From positions 1 to 11,899 of the forward strand of contig JALVVQ010000145.1 in the NCBI GenBank assembly GCA_027023325.1: DNA of 11,899 nucleotides, given 5' to 3'. Under the pieces are notes generated by a model. That model did not search any database, was not told the DNA's origin, and saw only the letters and a program-made list of their open reading frames with translations. Of the stretch, positions 6,561-11,899 are shown piece after piece. Position 1 is the first letter of the stretch, and every line of letters begins with the position of its first letter. This DNA comes from Campylobacteraceae bacterium (GTDB lineage Bacteria; Campylobacterota; Campylobacteria; Campylobacterales; Sulfurovaceae). The translations under genes were made by a program, and so were the position numbers.

Positions 6561-7319
6561 TTATTCTCCTTTGGCATGATGGATAGCAAATTGATCCAGT
6601 ATATTCTGCATACCATTGGTTGAAAGTATGATGATGCTAGGCACTTTTAGTGAGTTTATTGTCTCAAAATAATGCTTATTGCTATTCCATAGCTTGAATA
6701 CTTCACTCTTTTTTGTATTTAGTTCTTTGGGATAAGCATATTGCCGAATGATATCCATATCCTTTTCGGTCAGTATGATAGTTTGTTTAAGCTTCTCGTT
6801 AATCATTACTTTGTTGATGTTGGATTCCAAAACCATATAGTACATAGCAAGTTTTTCAATTAGATATTCTATATTTTTATTTCGTAAAAACATTTTATCC
6901 TCAAAAGAGAAATTATAGGTAACGGATGTAGCTATTTTCTCTGCTCCTTCCGTTAATGCTTCACTGAAATCTAGCACTTCATTAGCACTTTCGGCAGTTG
7001 GTTTTTCTTTTAATAATGTTTTGATTTGTTCTTTTTCGTAAGCAAAAAAATCTAAGATTCCTTTGATTTTTTCTTTCTTTGTGTTAAGTGCAATTGTTCT
7101 TATGTTTTCCTCTAGTTCCAGGATGGACTTTCTCACTTTCTCTTGCGCTGTAGTATTCTGATTGGGGTAGATATAGGAGTAGAGGTAGTTTTTTGTAATA
7201 TTTTGTGTAAGATACTTGATGCTTTTGGAGGCTTCAAGTATTTTAATGTCACTTAGGGTAGCTGCCGATATAGAGAGTGAAAAGGTGCTGATTAGCAGAA
7301 GAGAGGTAAACCACTTCAT
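6561..7319 (-). CDS. Exported PilJ/NarX-sensor-like helical protein, second of a tandem pair
   Basis: This 252-residue protein has a signal peptide (about 1-20, cleavage likely near SISAA) and then an almost wholly helical body with no other membrane segment, so it should be periplasmic. It is a diverged paralogue of its upstream neighbour. VLDFSEALTEGAEKIA (115-130) aligns with ILDLSATILEGAKFIA, EKLAMYYMVLESNI (155-168) with ESIAKYYMAYQAGI, and the segment from LW at 210-211 through NI at 239-240 with the neighbour's 219-249. The N-terminal helix (about 27-46) resembles the PilJ-type sensor motif shared by NarX/NarQ and PilJ, but the QRM-like core is degenerate. Its ATG overlaps the upstream stop by four bases (ATGA), implying translational coupling. 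The kinase start follows seven bases after its stop. The ligand is unknown; a co-sensor role for the kinase is inferred from context. Confidence 0.85.
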   Translation of the reverse strand: MKWFTSLLLISTFSLSISAATLSDIKILEASKSIKYLTQNITKNYLYSYIYPNQNTTAQEKVRKSILELEENIRTIALNTKKEKIKGILDFFAYEKEQIKTLLKEKPTAESANEVLDFSEALTEGAEKIATSVTYNFSFEDKMFLRNKNIEYLIEKLAMYYMVLESNINKVMINEKLKQTIILTEKDMDIIRQYAYPKELNTKKSEVFKLWNSNKHYFETINSLKVPSIIILSTNGMQNILDQFAIHHAKGE

Positions 7320-8122
7320 TGGGAAGCCTTATCACTTGCCATGATCTTTTCCATATCAAGCTGATAGGATCTAGTAATTTTAGTAAGGTCATTTGTTGTC
7401 TTGAAAACAATAAACGGTAGTCCGCCTTTGTCTATATCCAAGTAGAATTTGTAGACAATACCCCATAATCTTTTTGCTTTGGTCATTTTTTGGTTCATGG
7501 CTACAGTGTTTTGGCTGAACTTTGCCATACTATCAATATATTTTTCAGTAGTATCAACCGTGTCTTTCATGAGATTAATGGTGTTATCGTCTTTGATACC
7601 TGCCTGATAGGCCATATAGTATTTGGCTATTGATTCAAAATTGATACTAATGCCACTGATATATTTATCTTGTATATGAGAAGATTTTTTAAGGTCGTCT
7701 GCAATGAATTTAGCCCCTTCGAGGATTGTTGCGCTCAGATCAAGTATAATTTGTGCATTATCCAAGCTATAGGGTTGCGTTATGAGGTCTGCAAGCTCAT
7801 CATAGCTCATTTTCATAAAGAGCAATAGATTTTTATTTTTTTCGTCATTGATAGACTGATCTAGAATTTCGTAAGCTTTGAGAAATTTTTCAGGTACCTT
7901 TTTGAGTTCTGCAGAAGACTGTCTGACCGCCTCATTATTTCCTTTATAGAGGTAAGCTTTTGTAAGCCTTTCTGCATAAAAACCAGTACTGTAGGCAATT
8001 TGTGTCAATTTTAGTTTTGCCGCTTTTTCACTGCTGCTAGTTTTTGCTTGAGTTACTTGTGTTATAAGTAGTGCCATAGCTATAAATAGTAGCTTCAGTA
8101 AGCTGCCAAATCTCTGTCTCAT
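7316..8122 (-). CDS. Exported PilJ/NarX-sensor-like helical protein, first of a tandem pair
   Basis: This 268-residue protein begins with a signal peptide (about 1-26, basic start, hydrophobic core 8-20, likely cleavage after TQA), so it is expected in the periplasm. The mature part is helical. The segment QIAYSTGFYAERLTKAYL (41-58) resembles the first helix of the PilJ-type N-terminal domain found in type IV pilus chemoreceptors and NarX/NarQ, in which this helix forms the nitrate pocket. That match is by eye. The later blocks at 126-141, 163-176 and 218-249 recur in the next protein. It is the first gene of the operon; its start is set by AAGGAG (8129-8134) six bases upstream, and its stop overlaps the next start. 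By eye this operon is more AT-rich than rplI-hslV. It could instead be a lipid- or pilus-related factor; no enzyme motif is seen. Confidence 0.85.
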   Translation of the reverse strand: MRQRFGSLLKLLFIAMALLITQVTQAKTSSSEKAAKLKLTQIAYSTGFYAERLTKAYLYKGNNEAVRQSSAELKKVPEKFLKAYEILDQSINDEKNKNLLLFMKMSYDELADLITQPYSLDNAQIILDLSATILEGAKFIADDLKKSSHIQDKYISGISINFESIAKYYMAYQAGIKDDNTINLMKDTVDTTEKYIDSMAKFSQNTVAMNQKMTKAKRLWGIVYKFYLDIDKGGLPFIVFKTTNDLTKITRSYQLDMEKIMASDKASQ

Positions 8123-8186
8123 CGTAATCTCCTTGAGTCTATTTATGTTTCTAGATTCCGTATTGATTGTAAAAACTATCTATCAC

Positions 8187-8278
8187 ATAGGTAATTATAG
8201 GTGCTAAAAATAAAGATACTCTTAAAATGGGTGTTTCTTTATTGTGAAACTATTTGCTACCTATTATTTTGTATAGGT
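8187..8278. promoter_or_regulatory. Sensor-operon promoter with repeated ATAGGT motifs
   Basis: A minus-strand TATAAT (8199-8194) suits the sensor operon and would give a leader of about 65 bases. Around it ATAGGT occurs directly at 8187-8192, 8198-8203 (reading TATAGGTG at 8196-8203) and 8273-8278 (again TATAGGTG, 8272-8279). Its inverse ACCTAT at 8259-8264 forms a small palindrome with the last copy. The repeats overlap and lie upstream of the -10 box, so they could be operator sites. The motif is short and AT-rich, so chance is possible. Confidence 0.35.
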
Positions 8279-8282
8279 GTAC

Positions 8283-8326
8283 CCTGCTGCTAAGATCTTA
8301 ATTTTAGAAGGTCTTGGGTCAGCAGG
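8283..8326. repeat. Two-part hairpin between the M3 peptidase and the sensor operon
   Basis: CCTGCTG (8283-8289) pairs perfectly with CAGCAGG (8320-8326). Inside, AAGATCTT (8292-8299) pairs with AAGGTCTT (8308-8315) with a single G-U. The hairpin begins about 30 bases after the peptidase stop codon in the minus-strand transcript. It lacks a T-run on either side, so it is not a standard intrinsic terminator. It may be an mRNA 3'-end stabiliser or partial terminator limiting readthrough into the sensor operon. Confidence 0.55.
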
Positions 8327-8356
8327 AAGCACTTTATGCAGTGTAGCATAAAAATG

Positions 8357-10303
8357 TCAAATTTCGTAAAGCCTGATAAGACTCTCTGTCTTTGCCTTGT
8401 GTCCAAGCCATTCCTGGTAAAGGTTGCTCATCTCTTTGGCCCCACCACTGGCAAGTATGGTCTCTTTGTAGCCTTTTGCCCGTGCTTTGTCAAATCCGTT
8501 TTTCTCATCCAGACAGTTAAAGAAGGCATCGGCACTGAGTACCTCCGCCCATTTGTAACTGTAGTAGCCAGCAGCATACCCCCCTGCAAAGATATGTGTG
8601 AAACCATGCTGAAATTTGTTGTAGCTTGGTGGTTTAAGCAGGGAGGTTTTCTCTCTAACACCGTCAAGCAGGGCCTGTACTTCTTCTCCCTGATAGTGTT
8701 TTTGATGGAGTTTAAAGTCAAAAAGAGAGAACTCGACTTGGCGCAATATGCCAAGTGCGGCCTGAAAGTTTTTTGTTTCTTTGATCTTTTCCATGAGTGC
8801 TTTTGGTATTGGCTCTCCTGTTTCGTAATGGAAGCCAAAGCGCTTTAAGATGGCCTTCTCATAAGCAAAGTTCTCCAAAAACTGTGAAGGGAACTCCACT
8901 ACATCCCATGCCACACCGTTGATGCCGGAGACAGAGCGCTCACGGCATTTGCCAAAGAGATGATGAATCGCATGTCCCATCTCATGGAAAAGCGTCACCA
9001 CATCATCGTGCCGCAACAGAGAAGGTGTTGTTTTGGTTGCAGGAGAGAAGTTGCACACCACAAAGGCAGAGGCGAGATGTGTTTTGCCTTTACTGTCTAT
9101 AAAGTGTGTCTCCCAATCATTCATCCATGCGCCACCCCGTTTCTCTTTGCGTGCCTCCAGATCAAAGTAGATACGACCTGTGAGTGCATCTCCCTCAAAG
9201 ATATCAAATGGCTTGACACATGTGTGCCATACGGGAACATCGACTGGTTTGAATGTCACATCAAAAAGTTCAGAGACGATATCCAGTAACCCGCCCAATA
9301 CTTTTTCCTGTGCAAAGTAGGGCTTGGTCATGGTATCATCGAAATCAAATTTCTCTTTTTTGAGCTTCTCTGAGTAATAAGCGACATCATGCCCCGCCAG
9401 ATCCTCTATGGTATCAGTTTTGCGTGCAAAGGCTTCCAGCTCTTTGAGCTCATTTTGGGCTTGAGGGAGTGCTGCATCTGCCAGGTTGTTTAAGAAGTGT
9501 ATGACATCCTCTTCTCTGTTTGCATCCCTGGTTTCAAGTGCATAGTGCGCATAGGAGGAGAAGCCAAGCAGTGCGGCCTTTTCATTTTTGAGGGACAAGA
9601 TCTCATTTATCACCTCTGCATTCTGGGGTGCACGCGTTACATAGGCTTTTGACAGCGTCTCTCTATAGGTTCTGTTTGGACCGTAGGTCATATAGGCTAG
9701 GTAGCTAGGCATTTGAAGGGTAAATTTATACACTGTTTCGCCGCCTATCTCCTCTTTGGCTGCATCGATATCAGACTGTGGCAGCCCCTCGACATCATTG
9801 ACATCTTTTATACAGAGCGTGTAGGCATTGGTAGCATCCAAGAGATTTTGTGAGAAGTTGTTAGAGAGTTCTGAGAGCTTGAGGCTTATCTCCTCTATGC
9901 GTTTTTTTTCTTTTTCTGGTAAGTTTATACCGGAGAGTATAAAGTCTCTTATCTCATGCTTTACTACTGTCTTGGCTTCCTCCGTCTCTGCTTTGATCTG
10001 CTCTATTTTCTTGAAAAGTGCCGCATTCTGTGCCATCTCTGAACTGAACTTCGAGAGAAGTGGCAAGGAGGTTTCATAGGCTTTTTGTGTCTCTTCCGAA
10101 TTCATAACAGCATTAAGGTGAGACAATGGCGTAAAAAAGAGTCCCAATGCCTCATCTAGGTCTTGCAGGGGTTTAAGCACTTTCTCATAGCTTGTATCTT
10201 CAGTGTGTGTGATCTCATCAATGATTTCCCTCTGTCTGTCAAGCAGTGTTTCTAATGCTTTTGGGAAGTTTTCTAAATTCTCTATTTGAAATGTTTGGAA
10301 CAT
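8357..10303 (-). CDS. M3-family zinc oligopeptidase (oligopeptidase A / thimet oligopeptidase type)
   Basis: A cytoplasmic metallopeptidase that degrades short peptides, including those released by proteases such as HslVU and Clp, and possibly cleaved signal peptides. The 648-residue protein has the zinc motif HEMGH (440-444) within TLFHEMGHAIHH. It has the third ligand Glu470 in WDVVEFPSQF, and a downstream GGYAAGYYSYKWAEVLSADAF-like block carrying the conserved Tyr residues. The spacing from His440 to Glu470 matches E. coli oligopeptidase A. The N-terminal half is the long helical domain that restricts access to large proteins. There is no signal peptide. TAAGGA six bases before the ATG supports the start. 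It is divergent from rplI across 87 bases and followed after 234 bases by the sensor operon. Whether it should be called prlC or pepF is not settled by sequence alone, so no symbol is given. Confidence 0.95.
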   Translation of the reverse strand: MFQTFQIENLENFPKALETLLDRQREIIDEITHTEDTSYEKVLKPLQDLDEALGLFFTPLSHLNAVMNSEETQKAYETSLPLLSKFSSEMAQNAALFKKIEQIKAETEEAKTVVKHEIRDFILSGINLPEKEKKRIEEISLKLSELSNNFSQNLLDATNAYTLCIKDVNDVEGLPQSDIDAAKEEIGGETVYKFTLQMPSYLAYMTYGPNRTYRETLSKAYVTRAPQNAEVINEILSLKNEKAALLGFSSYAHYALETRDANREEDVIHFLNNLADAALPQAQNELKELEAFARKTDTIEDLAGHDVAYYSEKLKKEKFDFDDTMTKPYFAQEKVLGGLLDIVSELFDVTFKPVDVPVWHTCVKPFDIFEGDALTGRIYFDLEARKEKRGGAWMNDWETHFIDSKGKTHLASAFVVCNFSPATKTTPSLLRHDDVVTLFHEMGHAIHHLFGKCRERSVSGINGVAWDVVEFPSQFLENFAYEKAILKRFGFHYETGEPIPKALMEKIKETKNFQAALGILRQVEFSLFDFKLHQKHYQGEEVQALLDGVREKTSLLKPPSYNKFQHGFTHIFAGGYAAGYYSYKWAEVLSADAFFNCLDEKNGFDKARAKGYKETILASGGAKEMSNLYQEWLGHKAKTESLIRLYEI

Positions 10304-10390
10304 TGGGTTTCCTTAGGATACTTGTAATAGTATATTAGTAATTTTTAGATAGAATAATACCCAATTTAATATCCATTATAGGAGTATCAT
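10304..10390. promoter_or_regulatory. Divergent promoter region of the M3 peptidase and rplI
   Basis: This 87-base AT-rich gap must hold both promoters. On the minus strand TATACT (10334-10329) is a plausible -10 for the peptidase. On the plus strand TAGAAT (10350-10355) or TTTAAT (10365-10370) could serve rplI. No TTGACA-like -35 stands out. AGGAG six bases before the rplI ATG is its Shine-Dalgarno. Confidence 0.4.
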
Positions 10391-10834
10391 ATGAAAGTAC
10401 TATTGATCAAAGATGTCAAAGCACTGGGGAAAGCAGGCGAGATCAAAGAGGTCAAAGACGGCTATGGACAGAATTTTCTGGTTGCCAAAGGATTCGCCAA
10501 GATAGCGACACCGGAAGTAGTAGAGAAATGGAAAGCAGAGCAGGAGAATGCTGCAAAGGAGCTTCAGGAGGAGCTGACACGGCTCAATGCAGAGAAGATC
10601 ACACTCGAAGCGACTGAGATACGGATTGAAAAACCGGTCGCACCCGTAGGTATCAAAGGTTCTGTGGGCAACGGAGATATTGCTGAGGCCATTTTGGAGC
10701 AGCTGGGTATAGAGATCGATAAAAAGCATATCGTACTGAAGAAGGCGCTCAAATCCACTGGTATCCATGAAGTAGATGCCAAACTGGGACATGCGATTCA
10801 TGCCACGCTCAAAGTCAATGTAGTAGGCGTATAG
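10391..10834 (+). CDS. rplI: 50S ribosomal protein L9
   Basis: L9 binds 23S rRNA at the base of the L1 stalk and helps hold reading frame. The 147-residue protein has the standard two-domain build. The N-terminal RNA-binding domain carries the family signature from GKAGEIKEVKDGYGQNFL (13-30) through VAKGFA. A long helix follows (about 41-75), then the C-terminal domain with GIKGSVGNGDIAEAI (87-101). The length is normal. The start is fixed by AGGAG at six bases. It leads the rplI-hslV-hslU cluster, with three bases between its stop and the hslV start. This gene order recurs in Campylobacterota, so protease expression probably follows growth-linked transcription of a ribosomal gene. Confidence 0.98.
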   Translation: MKVLLIKDVKALGKAGEIKEVKDGYGQNFLVAKGFAKIATPEVVEKWKAEQENAAKELQEELTRLNAEKITLEATEIRIEKPVAPVGIKGSVGNGDIAEAILEQLGIEIDKKHIVLKKALKSTGIHEVDAKLGHAIHATLKVNVVGV

Positions 10835-10837
10835 TTT

Positions 10838-11374
10838 ATGTTTCATGCAACGACTATATTGGCCTACAAGGGCAAGGGTCATGCTGTTATAGGCGGAGAT
10901 GGACAGGTGACTTTTGGAAACTCCGTACTCAAAGGCAACGCCACCAAGATTCGCACTCTTTATGAAGGAAAAGTACTGGCAGGCTTTGCCGGCAGTACAG
11001 CAGATGCGTTCAATCTCTTTGATATGTTCGAGGGTATACTCAATGAAAAAAAGGGAGACCTGCTCAAGTCAGTGATAGAGTTCTCCAAGATATGGCGCAA
11101 AGACAAGATGCTCCGTCAGCTAGAAGCGATGATGCTGGTACTCAACACGGAGTATATCTTCATCCTCTCGGGTACGGGAGATGTGGTGGAACCTGAGGAT
11201 GGGAAGATCGCTGCGATCGGAAGCGGAGGTAACTTCGCACTCTCGGCTGCCAGAGCACTGGACAAGCATGCGACACTTTCCGCAGATGCACTGGTAAAAG
11301 AGAGTTTGATGCTTGCCGGAGAGCTCTGCATCTATACCAACCAACATATCAAAATACTGGAGTTGAAACAGTGA
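10838..11374 (+). CDS. hslV: ATP-dependent protease peptidase subunit HslV
   Basis: HslV forms the double-hexamer proteolytic core of the cytoplasmic HslVU protease. The 178-residue protein has the N-terminal-nucleophile hydrolase fold: TTI at 5-7 (Thr5 becomes the catalytic Thr1), GGDGQVTFGN (19-28, with Asp21 equivalent to Asp17) and Lys37 equivalent to Lys33. AGFAGSTADAF, AIGSGGN, ARALDKHA and ICIYTN-like blocks follow. Unlike E. coli HslV, where only Met precedes the Thr, here a four-residue MFHA leader must be removed; I recall a similar leader in Helicobacter. The start lies three bases after rplI with only a weak purine site, suggesting coupled translation. The stop overlaps the hslU GTG by four bases. 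Confidence 0.97.
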   Translation: MFHATTILAYKGKGHAVIGGDGQVTFGNSVLKGNATKIRTLYEGKVLAGFAGSTADAFNLFDMFEGILNEKKGDLLKSVIEFSKIWRKDKMLRQLEAMMLVLNTEYIFILSGTGDVVEPEDGKIAAIGSGGNFALSAARALDKHATLSADALVKESLMLAGELCIYTNQHIKILELKQ

Positions 11375-11899
11375 CAGAGAATCAGAAAAATCTCACACCC
11401 AAGGAGATCGTTGTCTATCTGGATCGTTATGTCATCGGTCAAACGGAAGCTAAAAAGACCATAGCCGTAGCACTACGAAACCGATGGAGACGCATGCAGC
11501 TGAGCCTAGAGATGCAAAAAGAGGTAATGCCCAAAAATATCTTAATGATAGGCAGTACAGGTGTGGGTAAAACAGAGATAGCCAGGCGACTTTCCAGTAT
11601 GATGCGCCTACCTTTTGTGAAGGTGGAGGCGAGCAAATTTACCGAGGTAGGGTTTGTAGGTCGTGATGTCGAATCGATGATCCGAGATCTGGCACTGACT
11701 TCGTTGCGGCTGGTGCGTGATGAAGAGAATGAAAAAAATCAGCACAAGATCGAAGCCTATGTGGAAAACAGAATCATAGAGAAGCTATTACCCCCTCTGC
11801 CTGAAGGGGCAAATGAGCAGAAAAAGCTTGACTATGAGCGTGCCTTTGCCCAGATGCAGGAGAGACTGGAAAAGGGTGAGCTGGATCATTTGATAATAG
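11371..11899 (+). CDS. hslU: HslU, ATPase/unfoldase subunit of HslVU, C-terminus beyond the window
   Basis: HslU is the AAA+ hexamer that unfolds substrates and feeds them to HslV. The visible 176 residues begin at GTG (11371-11373), overlapping the hslV stop as GTGA, with TGGAG eight bases upstream. Early motifs are LTPKEIVVYLDRYVIGQ (8-24) and the Walker A loop GSTGVGKT (61-68). EASKFTEVGFVGRDVESM (about 86-103) includes the pore loop GFVG (94-97), which has Phe where E. coli has Tyr. The last visible part is the beginning of the family-specific I-domain. The frame is open to the window edge, so the missing Walker B and sensor motifs reflect truncation only. In relatives era often follows. 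Confidence 0.97.
   Translation, partial: MTENQKNLTPKEIVVYLDRYVIGQTEAKKTIAVALRNRWRRMQLSLEMQKEVMPKNILMIGSTGVGKTEIARRLSSMMRLPFVKVEASKFTEVGFVGRDVESMIRDLALTSLRLVRDEENEKNQHKIEAYVENRIIEKLLPPLPEGANEQKKLDYERAFAQMQERLEKGELDHLII

Noticed and set aside
8283..8326. Intrinsic terminator for the M3 peptidase gene
   Set aside because: The hairpin is strong but is not followed by a T-run on the minus strand, so it is listed as a hairpin repeat rather than a terminator.
8336..8848. 170-codon plus-strand frame opposite the M3 peptidase
   Set aside because: It is fully antisense to a well-conserved enzyme coding region, with no ribosome site or recognisable domain.
10400..10882. 160-codon minus-strand frame opposite rplI
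   Set aside because: It is a shadow of rplI and the hslV start; both real genes have clear family motifs.
1..11899. CRISPR arrays, tRNA or rRNA genes, complete insertion sequences, restriction or anti-phage genes
   Set aside because: No regularly spaced long repeats, no cloverleaf or rRNA signatures, and no transposase or defence-gene motifs were seen on either strand.

Overview
The window looks like chromosomal DNA from a member of the Campylobacterota (formerly Epsilonproteobacteria), probably a free-living Sulfurovum/Sulfurimonas-like organism. This is inferred from gene order and protein style, not from a database search. The order rplI-hslV-hslU and the adjacent pdxJ-pdxA pair are typical of this phylum. 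HslV and PdxA also carry features I associate with Helicobacter-type homologues.

Layout from left to right. (1) Positions 1-1516, minus strand: pdxJ followed by pdxA, which runs off the left edge. These are the last steps of DXP-dependent pyridoxal phosphate synthesis. Between them lies a pair of related hairpins in inverted orientation. (2) Positions 1517-2027: a 511-base gap between the divergent pdxJ and argG. It holds promoters in both directions, a long inverted repeat with eight Gs in its loop, an intrinsic terminator that may end a small RNA, and spaced AGCAT repeats. (3) Positions 2028-3344, plus strand: argG, argininosuccinate synthase, with an unusual C-terminal tail. Its stop codon lies inside a bidirectional terminator shared with the convergent sensor operon. 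(4) Positions 3369-8122, minus strand: a three-gene sensory operon. Two tandem, mutually homologous exported proteins resembling PilJ/NarX-type sensor domains are followed by a 1061-residue hybrid histidine kinase. The kinase has a large periplasmic NIT-like domain and three receiver-like modules, only one of them canonical. (5) Positions 8357-10303, minus strand: an M3-family zinc oligopeptidase. (6) Positions 10391-11899, plus strand: rplI, hslV and the start of hslU, tightly packed and probably one operon.

Most of the window is housekeeping: vitamin B6, arginine, ribosome, and protein or peptide turnover. The accessory part is the sensory operon. Two exported helical proteins appear to be co-translated and lie directly upstream of a membrane kinase whose own outer domain resembles a nitrate/nitrite sensor. 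This suggests a multi-component periplasmic sensor feeding a phosphorelay. No response regulator, HPt protein or target gene is visible in the window, so its output is unknown.
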